Positions 23,058 to 31,915 of a DNA stretch of 64,000 bases are shown here, one piece after another. The position numbers and the translations under genes were made by a program. Source of the stretch: Gammaproteobacteria bacterium (GTDB lineage Bacteria; Pseudomonadota; Gammaproteobacteria; Nitrosococcales; Methylophagaceae); assembly GCA_029882915.1 (NCBI GenBank), contig JAOUJZ010000002.1, positions 62,001-126,000 of the forward strand. The letters run 5' to 3'. How positions within the stretch are numbered: position 1 is the first letter of the stretch; each line of letters starts with the position of its first letter. Under the pieces are notes generated by a model. The model ran no database searches, was not told the origin of the DNA, and worked only from the letters and a program-made list of their open reading frames with translations.

Positions 23058-23131
23058 AAAACTTTGAATAATCAGCAGTTTTCCGGCAAAATGGCTGTTT
23101 AACCGCACACTTAACTAGAATTTAGAGATTT

Positions 23132-23350
23132 ATGGCAAAAGAAGAACATATTGAATTTGAAGGCACAGTGATTGACACGATGCCTAACACTACCTTTCGT
23201 GTTGAACTGGAAAATGGTCACATTGTAACAGCCCATATTTCTGGAAAAATGCGTAAAAACTATATTCGTATTTTGACTGGTGATAAAGTCACCGTTCAAC
23301 TAACACCGTACGATCTAAGTAAAGGCCGCATTACCTATCGTGCTCGTTAA
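23132..23350 (+). CDS. infA: Translation initiation factor IF-1
   Basis: IF-1 binds the ribosomal A site during initiation. The 72-residue S1-like OB fold is almost invariant: [20 protein letters not shown] near the start and [27 protein letters not shown] later. Position after aat-bpt is as in many gammaproteobacteria. The gap upstream is 74 bases, so it may have its own promoter. No terminator hairpin is obvious before the convergent dsbB. Confidence 0.99.
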   Translation: MAKEEHIEFEGTVIDTMPNTTFRVELENGHIVTAHISGKMRKNYIRILTGDKVTVQLTPYDLSKGRITYRAR

Positions 23351-23394
23351 TTTTCACCAGAGCAGTCTGTTCTTGTTGTGGAAATAATATCCTC

Positions 23395-23895
23395 TTAAAA
23401 ATACAGGTATGATTTCTTACGGAACATTTGACTAAATGCTAGGATGGCAAGAAAAATGAATGCAACAAAAGTCCATCCAGGAATACTCAGCCCCATAAAC
23501 GACCACAGAACTTCGGCACACTCGCCAGATCCTCGCATCACCATTTCAATGGCTTTGCTTACTGGAAAGTTATCAAGAATAAAATTCAAGCCCGGGCCAC
23601 AACTAGGCACCTGATCTTCTGGCAAGTTCTGAAGCCAGACATGTCGAGCTGAAATTCCTGCTCCTATCAAAGCCAAGCTTCCTGTTATAAAAGCGTAAAT
23701 ACGAATACCAAATATCCCTGGGTTATGTAACACCGCCAGCAACAGTATAAAGCCGACTAACAAAATGAATACTCTCTGTAAGATACATAGCGGGCAGGGC
23801 TCTAGATGTTCAATAAACTGAAAGTAACCAGCTATAGCCAACATAGCTGCACAAAGCAAGAAGCCCATCAAAAATAAACTGCGTGACGATGACAT
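23395..23895 (-). CDS. dsbB: Disulfide bond formation protein B
   Basis: DsbB reoxidises periplasmic DsbA and passes electrons to quinones. It has four membrane segments; the first periplasmic loop carries CPLC (Cys34/Cys37) and the second carries Cys99 and Cys126, matching the two redox pairs of the enzyme. The motif EPCPLCILQR is typical. Its 166 residues fit. It is convergent with infA and divergent from the YbeL-like gene. Confidence 0.96.
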   Translation of the reverse strand: MSSSRSLFLMGFLLCAAMLAIAGYFQFIEHLEPCPLCILQRVFILLVGFILLLAVLHNPGIFGIRIYAFITGSLALIGAGISARHVWLQNLPEDQVPSCGPGLNFILDNFPVSKAIEMVMRGSGECAEVLWSFMGLSIPGWTFVAFIFLAILAFSQMFRKKSYLYF

Positions 23896-23963
23896 TGTTT
23901 TCTCCGAACAAGAATTTTGTGCTAACTTACATTAAAGATCTTTAGGTTTAAAGGAGTAGTGTT

Positions 23964-24479
23964 ATGAATGAACAAAATTTAGAACAGAAACTCATCGCTG
24001 CCTATGACAAAATGATGCACCGTGTCGAACATCTCCTTGATACCGCAGAACAACAAGCACTTCCTGTATTACAAAAAAACATTGAAAAGGCAAAACTTCA
24101 AGCCATTGAATTAAAAGAGATATCTAAAGAGGAAGCCGAAAAAATTGGTGGGTATCTGAGACGAGATATTCAGGATGCAGCTGACTACCTTGAGCGCTCT
24201 GGCAAAGAAATTTCGACATGGTTCAACTTTGATCTTGAACTGGTTGAAGACAGGCTACTTGATGTATTTTCCAAAATAGCGGATAGAACACGTATCGAAC
24301 TTGCGCAACTTGCTGCACAGGCTAAACGGGCACAGGAATACCACACCGGAGAAATTACCAGTATCGGTACACTTGCATGCCAAAACTGTGACACTCTGGT
24401 TCACTTTAAAAAAACCAGTCGCATTCCACCATGTCCTAAATGCCATAAAGCTATTTTTGTACGCACACGTCGCAAATAA
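23964..24479 (+). CDS. YbeL-like zinc-ribbon protein (DUF1451)
   Basis: This 171-residue protein has a long charged helical N-terminus (about residues 1-125) and a C-terminal zinc ribbon with CQNCDTLVHF and CPKCHKAIF. The block YHTGEITSIGTLAC before the ribbon is the family signature shared with Escherichia coli YbeL. Its function is unknown. An AAAGGAGTAG ribosome-binding site is present. Its stop codon abuts the stop of the convergent roxA gene with no gap. Confidence 0.88.
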   Translation: MNEQNLEQKLIAAYDKMMHRVEHLLDTAEQQALPVLQKNIEKAKLQAIELKEISKEEAEKIGGYLRRDIQDAADYLERSGKEISTWFNFDLELVEDRLLDVFSKIADRTRIELAQLAAQAKRAQEYHTGEITSIGTLACQNCDTLVHFKKTSRIPPCPKCHKAIFVRTRRK

Positions 24480-25664
24480 CTAATCAGTTTCAGGCAACCA
24501 GAGCCAGCCTCCGTCAGTAATTAACTGACACAATAGTGTTGCAGACTGAGTATCTTGCTTGAGCGTTTGCCAATCAAGCAATGTAAGTGTGGACTTTTCG
24601 GTCAACATCGCCAGATTGGCGATACCATGCTCATCAACCATATAGGTTTCACCGCCCATAAAGAGTTGTCCATTCATCTCATTAGCTGTCCACGCAAATC
24701 GATAATAGGGATTTCGAGCCAATTCATACCCTTGCTCAAACTGACTATTCAACTCCGTGATTGAGGCTTGTTCACTGAACGTTTCTGTCGCAAGGTCGAC
24801 TAAACTGGACTTGGTGTCGGTGACAAATTTACCCAATGCGGTCGCTAGAAAAGGTTCAGCCTCATCAATAGCATGATGCAACATTTGTTTTAGCCTGACG
24901 ACGGCATTAGAATCTATTTCACTACCATGTTGTGTCACTATTAAATCTGGATCGCTGTACCGACTTTTACCCAGTCCCTGTTCCATCATGGTGTTAATAA
25001 CTGCATCCAACATGTCAACACGACTGGGAGCACGAAAGCCAAATGAGAAGGTCATACAGTCATTAAGAGCTACACCATGATGGGCAAAATAAGGAGGCAA
25101 ATACAGCATATCTCCCGGCTGCAAATCCCATGCTTGGTCGGCAGTAAATTCAGCCATGATTTGCAAATCCAGTCCATCAATCAATGAAGCGTCATAAACA
25201 GGTTGGTCACTAATTTGCCAACGTCTGCTACCCATTGCTTGCAATAGAAATACATCATAGCCGTCCGTATGCGGGCCTACTGTGCCAAATTCAGGTGCAT
25301 AACTGATCATCAAATCATCACGCCGCCAATCAGGAATAAAGCGAAATGGATCTAGTAATGACTGTAATTCAGGTAAATGTTTATCAACGTCTTGTACCAA
25401 CATCGTCCAATGGCTTGCAGGCAAACGGTCAAAAATATCTTCTGACAAAGGGCCATGGGTTACCTGCCAGGCACCATCACTCCCCTTTTCCTCAATAAGT
25501 CTTGATTCAATTTCCGGCTCGCAAGCGAGACCGGCTAAATCATCAGGACTAACGGGGGACTCAAAATCAGCAAAGGCCTGACGAATCAATAATGGCTTTT
25601 TCTGCCAATATTGAATTAAAAACTCCTGTTGGCTCAGTCCGGTATTAAAAAATTCTGTCATCAA
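24480..25664 (-). CDS. roxA: Ribosomal protein arginine hydroxylase, YcfD/RoxA type
   Basis: This JmjC/cupin 2-oxoglutarate and iron oxygenase hydroxylates an arginine of ribosomal protein uL16 in Escherichia coli. The iron triad is visible: HTD at residues 132-134 and a distal His in PPYFAHHGVAL (195 or 196). GSRRWQIS is also typical. The C-terminal half contains the dimerisation and winged-helix parts. Its 394 residues are slightly longer than the usual 373. It is five bases downstream of the NfeD gene, so it likely shares the SPFH-NfeD transcript. Confidence 0.93.
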   Translation of the reverse strand: MMTEFFNTGLSQQEFLIQYWQKKPLLIRQAFADFESPVSPDDLAGLACEPEIESRLIEEKGSDGAWQVTHGPLSEDIFDRLPASHWTMLVQDVDKHLPELQSLLDPFRFIPDWRRDDLMISYAPEFGTVGPHTDGYDVFLLQAMGSRRWQISDQPVYDASLIDGLDLQIMAEFTADQAWDLQPGDMLYLPPYFAHHGVALNDCMTFSFGFRAPSRVDMLDAVINTMMEQGLGKSRYSDPDLIVTQHGSEIDSNAVVRLKQMLHHAIDEAEPFLATALGKFVTDTKSSLVDLATETFSEQASITELNSQFEQGYELARNPYYRFAWTANEMNGQLFMGGETYMVDEHGIANLAMLTEKSTLTLLDWQTLKQDTQSATLLCQLITDGGWLWLPETD

Positions 25665-25669
25665 TCTGT

Positions 25670-26116
25670 TTAGCTGGCAGCTTCAACTTTGAACACCACA
25701 TTATCCACACTGATAATTTTCACTTTTGTGCCAGCCGGACAATCTTCGCCTTCAATTTTCCATGTTGAATCATCTACCCGTACCTTACCCTGCCCATCTA
25801 CAATCGATTCTTTCAAAGTAATCACCCTGCCAACATATTGCTCTCCACGCCGATTGAGTAAAGGTTCGTCGGTCGCAATTGGATTTTTATTATAATAATG
25901 CCGCCAGACCACAATGCTGATGACAGAGAGAATCGCAAACATAAATACCTGATATTCCCACTGCATTTCAGGTATCAAGAATAAAGCTAGTCCAGTTAAA
26001 AACGCTGCAATCGCCATCCACAACGCAAAAAATGTCGGGGCTAATATTTCAAAAATCACCAATACAATGGCGATGATCCACCAGTGCCAGAAATCTAAAT
26101 CAAATGCCATTTCCAT
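25670..26116 (-). CDS. NfeD-like membrane protein
   Basis: This is a 148-residue partner of SPFH proteins. Three membrane segments in the first 75 residues precede a C-terminal OB-fold domain with GRVITLKESIVDGQGKVRVDDSTWKIEG, the NfeD signature. The AAGGAG ribosome-binding site is placed over the last codons of the SPFH gene two bases upstream, so the two are translated together. Such pairs are thought to organise membrane microdomains or protein quality control; the exact role is not known. Confidence 0.92.
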   Translation of the reverse strand: MEMAFDLDFWHWWIIAIVLVIFEILAPTFFALWMAIAAFLTGLALFLIPEMQWEYQVFMFAILSVISIVVWRHYYNKNPIATDEPLLNRRGEQYVGRVITLKESIVDGQGKVRVDDSTWKIEGEDCPAGTKVKIISVDNVVFKVEAAS

Positions 26117-26118
26117 CG

Positions 26119-27039
26119 TTATGCTCCTTTATTAAAAGCATCTTTGGCAAGTTCAGCAATGCCTCCTAGTGAACCTATCACGCTGCTTGCCTCAAGAGGC
26201 ATAAAGATCACTTTATGATTATCTGCTGATGCCATATCTTTCAATGCATCCACATATTTTTGTGCCACAAAATAATTGATCGCCTGTATATCCCCTTTAG
26301 CAATCGCTTCTGACACCATTGTTGTTGCTTTTGCCTCTGCTTCAGCAAGGCGTTCTCGCGCTTCAGCATCACGAAAGGCTGCTTCACGACGTCCTTCAGC
26401 ATCTAACATTACTGCTTGCTTTGCACCTTCAGCCTTTAATATTTCAGCTTGTCTCAAGCCTTCTGCTTCGAGAATGTTGGCTCGCTTCTCACGCTCAGCT
26501 TTCATTTGACGGCCCATCGCTTCAACCAAATCTGCCGGAGGTGCAATATCCTTGATTTCTATTCGAGTCACTTTGACACCCCATGGGGTTGTGGCATCAT
26601 CAACCACAGCTAGTAGACGTGCATTAATCTCATCACGCTTGGATAATAATTCATCCAGATCCATTGACCCCATCACGGTACGAATATTAGTCATGGTTAA
26701 ATTCAAAATTGCGTTATGCAAATTATTGACTTCATAGGCTGCTTTCGCTGCATCAACCACTTGAAAAAATACCACGCCATCCACACGTACCATTGCATTA
26801 TCTTTAGTGATAATTTCTTGCGACTGCACATCAAGTACCTGTTCCATCATATTAATCTTGGCTCCGATACTGTCCATCACGGGCACGATTAAGTTCAAGC
26901 CGGGCCGTAAGGTGCGGGTATAACGACCAAACCGTTCTACTGTAAATTCTCGTCCTTGCTGCACAGACTTGACGCCCATCAGTACAATGACAATGGCTAG
27001 GACCATAAAAAAGAGTACAAACGCTGAAAAACCTTCCAT
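26119..27039 (-). CDS. qmcA: SPFH/Band 7 (stomatin-like, QmcA-type) protein
   Basis: This is a membrane-anchored scaffold protein. An N-terminal hydrophobic helix (about residues 3-25) is followed by the band-7 domain ([28 protein letters not shown]) and a long Ala/Glu-rich coiled coil. The ORF track starts at 27105, but the ATG at 27039 has a strong AGGAGA ribosome-binding site and begins right at the membrane helix, giving 306 residues. It leads the SPFH-NfeD-roxA run. Plus-strand ORFs over the coiled-coil part are shadows of repetitive codons. Confidence 0.94.
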   Translation of the reverse strand: MEGFSAFVLFFMVLAIVIVLMGVKSVQQGREFTVERFGRYTRTLRPGLNLIVPVMDSIGAKINMMEQVLDVQSQEIITKDNAMVRVDGVVFFQVVDAAKAAYEVNNLHNAILNLTMTNIRTVMGSMDLDELLSKRDEINARLLAVVDDATTPWGVKVTRIEIKDIAPPADLVEAMGRQMKAEREKRANILEAEGLRQAEILKAEGAKQAVMLDAEGRREAAFRDAEARERLAEAEAKATTMVSEAIAKGDIQAINYFVAQKYVDALKDMASADNHKVIFMPLEASSVIGSLGGIAELAKDAFNKGA

Positions 27040-27174
27040 TACATTTCTCCTGTTTTCTGAACGTAATTTATTACGGCGATAATAACAGCAATAAAACCAA
27101 ATCAACGATAAAACTTGGACATTTTGTCACTGAAGTCGGACAATACACCTACTATTTTATTTCCTACGATAGCT

Positions 27175-27849
27175 ATGAAATCACAATTTATCATCACACT
27201 CTGTTTATTGTTATCCAGTATCAATGCGTTCGCTGAGCAGTGGTATCATGTTGAATTAATCGTATTCGAACAACTTGATACTGTCACAGACGAACAATGG
27301 CCTCAAATGGAGCGTGTCAGTAATACAGAAATCAGCACCGCCACTATGCTATCACCTAAGATGGCAACGCCCCTCATTCAGGCCGCTAAAAATGAAACCC
27401 TGTCTGAAGCAGCCTCTCATCTAAATCAGTCTACTCATTATCAAGTGCACTACCACAAAGCATGGCAACAGCCTATTATGCAAAAAGGCCAGGAAGAAGC
27501 TGTTAGCATTCACTCAGACAACGAAATTATTGAAGGCAATATTCGACTGTATAAAGCCACTTATCTACATGCAAAACTTGATTTATGGCTCAAGCAGAAT
27601 ATGATGCACGTTAGTAGCTGGTCAGATGCCTCACCAGATGGTATTGATATTAGTGAATTACCACGGAATCCGAACTTAAAAGAATCTCGTCGAATACGCA
27701 GCAAAAAAGTGCACTACTTTGACCACCCGAAAATGGGGGCATTATTAAAGTTAACCCCCATTGAAACACCGGTGGCAGTAGAAATTGACAAAGAACTACT
27801 GGAAACCTTCTCTTTACCAACGGAAGCTACGCCTACTGTGTCTGAATAA
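27175..27849 (+). CDS. csiV: CsiV-family envelope protein
   Basis: Proteins of this family are periplasmic and, in Vibrio, bind peptidoglycan and support cell-shape integrity. A signal peptide MKSQFIITLCLLLSSINAFA is followed at once by the family motif WYHVELIVFEQ; HKAWQQPI, GNIRLYKATYLHAKLDLWL and the basic stretch ESRRIRSKKVHYFDHPKMG are further blocks. The ORF track start at 27115 would place 20 polar residues before the signal peptide, so ATG 27175 is preferred. The 3' end overlaps the convergent phosphorylase gene by 17 bases. Confidence 0.85.
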   Translation: MKSQFIITLCLLLSSINAFAEQWYHVELIVFEQLDTVTDEQWPQMERVSNTEISTATMLSPKMATPLIQAAKNETLSEAASHLNQSTHYQVHYHKAWQQPIMQKGQEEAVSIHSDNEIIEGNIRLYKATYLHAKLDLWLKQNMMHVSSWSDASPDGIDISELPRNPNLKESRRIRSKKVHYFDHPKMGALLKLTPIETPVAVEIDKELLETFSLPTEATPTVSE

Positions 27850-28573
27850 AATCAGCCAGTAATTGTCTGACTTGCTGCATACCGCCAGCTAGTGTGTGTT
27901 CTATCTGATCCATAGTTATCACACCATCACTGATACCTGCAGCCCAATTCACCATTAGTGCGCAGGTAGCATAAGCCATATTAAGTTCACGAGCCAAAGC
28001 TGCTTCCGGCATTCCTGTCATGCCCACCATGGCACAACCATCCTGTGCCATCCGTTTAATTTCTGCTGCAGTTTCCAAGCGTGGCCCTTGAGTTGCACCA
28101 TAGGTCCCGCCATTCACTACAGCTAAGCCAGTATTTTTAGCCGCCTGTATAATTATTTGTCTAAGGTGTTCGTCGTAGGGATAACTAAAATCAATATGGT
28201 TTTCAACCGAAAAATCATCACTGTAAAAACTTTGCTCCCTGCCATAAGTGTAATCAATAATTTGATCTGGCACGGCTAATACACCTGGCGCGAGATCACT
28301 GCGAATTCCCCCGACAGCTGCAACAGCTACGATTTTTTCTACACCTTGTTCATACAAGGCCCAGATATTGGCTCGATAGTTAATTTTGTGCGGTGGGATA
28401 CTGTGATATTGGCCATGTCTCGGTAAAAATATCACCGATTTCCCATGAAACTCTCCCACTATTAAATCATTAGAAGCGTTGCCAAAAGGCGTGCTCACAA
28501 CTCGCTGTTCTCTTATCTCCAGTCCTTCCAGTGACAATAGTCCGGTACCACCAATAATTGCCAGCTTACTCAT
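27833..28573 (-). CDS. S-methyl-5'-thioinosine phosphorylase (MtnP-like)
   Basis: This PNP-family enzyme splits a methylthio-nucleoside with phosphate. GGTGLLSLEGLE binds phosphate near the start, FLPRHGQYHSIPPHKINYRAN is the MtnP block, and ATQGPRLETAAEIKRMA with MTGMPEAALAREL forms the base pocket. At 246 residues it resembles the Pseudomonas methylthioinosine phosphorylase rather than longer methylthioadenosine enzymes; this subtype call is inferred. Its start overlaps the stop of hpt by one base. Its product hypoxanthine would be the substrate of that neighbour, which supports the assignment. Confidence 0.85.
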   Translation of the reverse strand: MSKLAIIGGTGLLSLEGLEIREQRVVSTPFGNASNDLIVGEFHGKSVIFLPRHGQYHSIPPHKINYRANIWALYEQGVEKIVAVAAVGGIRSDLAPGVLAVPDQIIDYTYGREQSFYSDDFSVENHIDFSYPYDEHLRQIIIQAAKNTGLAVVNGGTYGATQGPRLETAAEIKRMAQDGCAMVGMTGMPEAALARELNMAYATCALMVNWAAGISDGVITMDQIEHTLAGGMQQVRQLLADFIQTQ

Positions 28574-29115
28574 TAATTAGCTTCCTTAACAGCATAGATG
28601 CCCGGTGTATTACGCCAAAAACCCTTATAATCCATTCCAAATCCAAACACATATCGATCGGGTACTGTCAAACCAACAAATTCTGGTGGTGTGCCGACCT
28701 TATTATCATGCAACTTATCAATCAGCGTTACACAACTCACAGAATTTGCCCCAGCCTTTTCACAGTAATCTCTTAGAACCTGCAGCGTCACTCCCTCATC
28801 AAAAATATCTTCGATCAGTATCACCGTACGATCTGTCAGATCGGTCACTGGCTGATGAAGCCATGTCAACTCCCCCCCGATCGTTTTATCACCGTAACGA
28901 CTGACATGAATATAATCTAATTCCAATGGGAAATGGAGTTTAGGTAACAAATGGCCTGCCGTAATGACTGACCCATTCATCACACATAACAACACAGGAT
29001 TTAAAGTAGCGTACTTCTCATTTAATACTGAGGCCAGCTGATCAAGTGCATCATTGATTTCTGTCATTGAATACAACTGTTCTGCATTGTCAAAAATTTG
29101 CTGGATGTGTTTCAT
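28573..29115 (-). CDS. hpt: Hypoxanthine-guanine phosphoribosyltransferase
   Basis: This salvage enzyme converts hypoxanthine or guanine plus PRPP to IMP or GMP. The PRPP-binding loop is VILIEDIFDEGVTLQVL, and LCVMNGSVITAGHLL and YVFGFGMDYKGFWRN are family blocks. The length is 180 residues. It is the first gene of a two-gene unit with methylthioinosine phosphorylase and is divergent from the btuF-like gene across 67 bases that contain a 12-bp palindrome with a -10-like core. Confidence 0.93.
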   Translation of the reverse strand: MKHIQQIFDNAEQLYSMTEINDALDQLASVLNEKYATLNPVLLCVMNGSVITAGHLLPKLHFPLELDYIHVSRYGDKTIGGELTWLHQPVTDLTDRTVILIEDIFDEGVTLQVLRDYCEKAGANSVSCVTLIDKLHDNKVGTPPEFVGLTVPDRYVFGFGMDYKGFWRNTPGIYAVKEAN

Positions 29116-29143
29116 TTATTTCTCATAGCTCTGTTGGGATTAA

Positions 29144-29155
29144 CCATTATAATGG
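29144..29155. promoter_or_regulatory. Palindromic CCATTATAATGG between hpt and btuF-like gene
   Basis: A perfect 12-bp palindrome that contains TATAAT on both strands lies in the 67-bp divergent gap. It could act as the -10 element for both genes or as an operator. No good -35 hexamer was found on either side at 16-18 bases. Confidence 0.4.
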
Positions 29156-29182
29156 CAAATTTTATTATTAAGGGGTATAAAA

Positions 29183-30094
29183 ATGCGCCGTCTTTGGCCG
29201 CTTTTTTTATTTGTGATTATTTTTGCTGTGGCATTAATGGGGGAAAACAACCGATTCACCGCTATTAAATCACAACACACCACATCACAACGCATCATTT
29301 CACTTTCCCCCAGCATAACTGAAACAGTATCTGCTCTTGGCCTGAGGAAACAGCTTATTGCTGTAACCGATTATTGTGACTTTCCAGCCGATGTTCTCAG
29401 TCTGCCAAAAGTGGGAGGATTTATTAATCCTAATCTTGAAGCCATCGTCGCCCTTAAACCTGATTTAGTTATTTTACCGGAGAGTCAACAAAAAACCCTT
29501 GAACAACTCCACCAGCTACAAATTCCTACCCTCGCCGTTCGCAACACCACATTGTCTGAAATAAAAAATACCATCCACATGATTGGGCAATACACTCAAC
29601 AATACACTCAGGCACAGCAATTATTAGCCAACATTGACCAGCAAATAAACAGCATACAAAATAAAACTGCCGGACTTTATCGTCCACGTGTACTGATCTC
29701 AATAGGACACAGTATTGGTAGTGAACACATTAAAACGACGTATATCGCCGGCCAGAATGATTTTTACAATGATTTGATTACCTTAGCCGGTGGCCGTAAT
29801 GCCTATCAAGGTACACACCTTAAAGTCCCATCATTATCCACTGAAGGCATTATGCAGTTAAATCCACAGCTTATTTTTGATATTTTCCCTGAAGCAGATG
29901 ATCATGATGCTGATCTTCATCAAGTACGGCAACGCTGGCAAAATATTGCTTATATTGATGCTGTCAAAAATAATCGTGTCCATATTATTGAACAAAATTA
30001 TGCCACCATCCCCGGACCACGAATATTTCTTCTACTTGAGCATTTTGCCCGCTTGATTCATCCTGAACTGGATTGGGAATCCCCTTCAAAATGA
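29183..30094 (+). CDS. BtuF-like periplasmic substrate-binding protein
   Basis: This is the binding protein of a metal-chelate or cobalamin ABC importer. A hydrophobic N-terminus (LWPLFLFVIIFAVALMG) serves as signal or anchor, followed by the helical-backbone fold with RIISLSPSITETVSALG, ITDYCDFP-like AVTDYCDFP and NLEAIVALKPDLVILPE. The length is 303. The sequence favours the cobalamin/haem/iron-chelate class, but the substrate is not fixed: no TonB receptor lies beside it, and the 67-base leader is too short for a B12 riboswitch. An AAGGGG ribosome-binding site is present. Confidence 0.85.
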   Translation: MRRLWPLFLFVIIFAVALMGENNRFTAIKSQHTTSQRIISLSPSITETVSALGLRKQLIAVTDYCDFPADVLSLPKVGGFINPNLEAIVALKPDLVILPESQQKTLEQLHQLQIPTLAVRNTTLSEIKNTIHMIGQYTQQYTQAQQLLANIDQQINSIQNKTAGLYRPRVLISIGHSIGSEHIKTTYIAGQNDFYNDLITLAGGRNAYQGTHLKVPSLSTEGIMQLNPQLIFDIFPEADDHDADLHQVRQRWQNIAYIDAVKNNRVHIIEQNYATIPGPRIFLLLEHFARLIHPELDWESPSK

Positions 30095-30876
30095 CTGCGC
30101 TACTACAAATTCACGATCTCACTGTACAAGTGGCTAACAAATCATTGCTATCAAATATTAACCTTGAACTTAATCAAGGTGATTATTTGTGTGTACTTGG
30201 CCCTAATGGTGCAGGTAAAAGTACCTTGTTAAAAACAGTAATGGGTATTATCAAACCAGCTACCGGTACCATCACAGTAAATCAACATTCACTTTCGCAA
30301 TTAAACCAAAAACAATGGTCTTGTATGGTCAGTTATGTTCCACAAACCCATGGCCAAAAACTTAACTTTCTAGTGAAAGAGTTTATCCAGATGGGACGTT
30401 ATCCCTATCACACAACTTTCTCAAACTGGTTACCAGAAGATCAGCAAGCATTAGAGCGCGCGATTGAAATCACCCAGACTGATATTTTTTTAGATCGTCA
30501 TATGCAAACGCTAAGCGGCGGAGAGGCTCAACGGGTAATGATTGCCGCAGCATTGTGTCAGAAAACACCACTATTACTACTTGATGAGCCAACCAGTTTT
30601 CTTGACCCTCACCATCAAGTCGAAGTCCATCAACTTATTCAACAACTAAATCGACAACATGACATCAGTATTATAGAAGTCAGCCATGACTTGAATCATG
30701 CTAGCCAACATAGTAAACAGATCCTGGCTCTTAAATACGGTAAAACACTCTGGCATGGTCCATCATCAGACTTGCTACAGGAGTCGCATTTACGTGATTT
30801 GTATGATCAAGACTTTGTTTTCACCACCCATCCTCAAACTGGTGCGGTTATCGCCCTGCCGAGTGAACAACTATGA
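30091..30876 (+). CDS. ABC importer ATP-binding protein (BtuD/FepC type)
   Basis: This is the ATPase of the importer. Walker [15 protein letters not shown], signature LSGGEAQRVMIAAAL and Walker B LLLLDEPTSFLD are complete, and VKEFIQMGRYPY is typical for iron-chelate/cobalamin ATPases. The ORF track starts at 30073; the ATG at 30091 overlaps the upstream stop (ATGA) and starts at the conserved first strand, so it is used. Length 261 residues. It overlaps the permease gene by four bases. Confidence 0.92.
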   Translation: MTALLQIHDLTVQVANKSLLSNINLELNQGDYLCVLGPNGAGKSTLLKTVMGIIKPATGTITVNQHSLSQLNQKQWSCMVSYVPQTHGQKLNFLVKEFIQMGRYPYHTTFSNWLPEDQQALERAIEITQTDIFLDRHMQTLSGGEAQRVMIAAALCQKTPLLLLDEPTSFLDPHHQVEVHQLIQQLNRQHDISIIEVSHDLNHASQHSKQILALKYGKTLWHGPSSDLLQESHLRDLYDQDFVFTTHPQTGAVIALPSEQL

Positions 30877-31832
30877 AAGCAGCGAACACCTTATTAATTA
30901 TCTTCATAGTAACAATTATCATTGTGCTACTGAGTCCAAACTTAGGTTTAATAAACACCGCTAACCCTGAAATCCAGCATCATATTTTGACCCAACTCCG
31001 TATTCCAAGAGTCTTGTTTGCCTTTTTAGCTGGCTCAGGACTAGCAATCTGTGGCATGGTCTTTCAAGCAATGTTTCATAACCCACTAGCCACTCCTTTC
31101 ACTTTAGGTGTTGCTAGTGGTGCCTCGCTCGGTGCAGCGTTCTATGTTTATCTAGGGTTCAGCTTCAGTTTTCTGGGAATTGATGGCACTACCTTTGCTG
31201 CTTTCACAGGTGCTTTGATTGCTATCAGTTTTGTCTATGGCATCAGCCGATTTCGTAGTGGGTTTTCACTTGAAACCTTGTTATTAACAGGGGTAGCAAT
31301 CAGTTTCTTTTTTTCCAGCCTAATTTTATTTATTCAGTATCTCAGTAATGTGTCTGACTCATTTCGGATATTGCGTTGGCTAATGGGCGGCTTAAGCATT
31401 GTTGGCTACCGAGATATATTTCAGCTACTGCCCTTTGTCAGTGTCTGCATTGCCGTTATCTTGTGGTTAAGCCGTGAACTCAATTTACTGATGGCAGGAG
31501 ATGATATAGCTCTTAGCCGTGGCGTTGCCGTTCAACCGATACGTTATCTGCTATTTTTTGTAACGTCATTATGTGTCGGTGCTATTGTGGCACTCTGCGG
31601 GCCCATTGGATTTATAGGCATGATGGTGCCTCATATCTGCCGTCTACTCATAGGAAGTGACCATCGCTGGCTCATACCTGCAACGATTTTATTTGGTGGT
31701 GGATTTCTTATCTTATGTGACACCATAGCAAGACTGATTATTGCCCCGGCAGAAATTCCGGTAGGCGTGATCACTACCTTACTCGGTGGGCCTTTTTTTC
31801 TGTGGTTATTAATCAAATTCAAAGCGTCTTGA
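30873..31832 (+). CDS. ABC importer permease (BtuC/FecD type)
   Basis: This is the integral membrane subunit, with about ten hydrophobic helices over 319 residues. Diagnostic blocks are LRIPRVLFAFLAGSGLAICGMVFQAMFHNPLATPFTLGVASGASLGAA and GPIGFIGMMVPHICRLLIGSDHR, the latter contacting the ATPase. The three importer genes are joined by four-base overlaps and form a closed operon. Substrate specificity cannot be told from the permease alone. Confidence 0.93.
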   Translation: MKAANTLLIIFIVTIIIVLLSPNLGLINTANPEIQHHILTQLRIPRVLFAFLAGSGLAICGMVFQAMFHNPLATPFTLGVASGASLGAAFYVYLGFSFSFLGIDGTTFAAFTGALIAISFVYGISRFRSGFSLETLLLTGVAISFFFSSLILFIQYLSNVSDSFRILRWLMGGLSIVGYRDIFQLLPFVSVCIAVILWLSRELNLLMAGDDIALSRGVAVQPIRYLLFFVTSLCVGAIVALCGPIGFIGMMVPHICRLLIGSDHRWLIPATILFGGGFLILCDTIARLIIAPAEIPVGVITTLLGGPFFLWLLIKFKAS

Positions 31833-31915
31833 CCGACTATCGCTCAAAGTGTGAATATATCAACAAGACAGATTTTGTTGTTGATTCGTCCTTTAACCAT
31901 TGAGTATTTTCTACG

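Noticed and set aside
26276-26555. Two plus-strand ORFs in different frames
   Set aside because: They lie over the Ala/Glu-rich coiled coil of the SPFH gene; the biased codons keep the other strand open by chance.
28605-28904. Plus-strand ORF of 99 residues
   Set aside because: It is antisense to hpt, whose PRPP motif fixes the real frame.
29116-29182. B12 riboswitch before the importer operon
   Set aside because: The gap is only 67 bases, too short for a cobalamin riboswitch, and no B12-box was seen.
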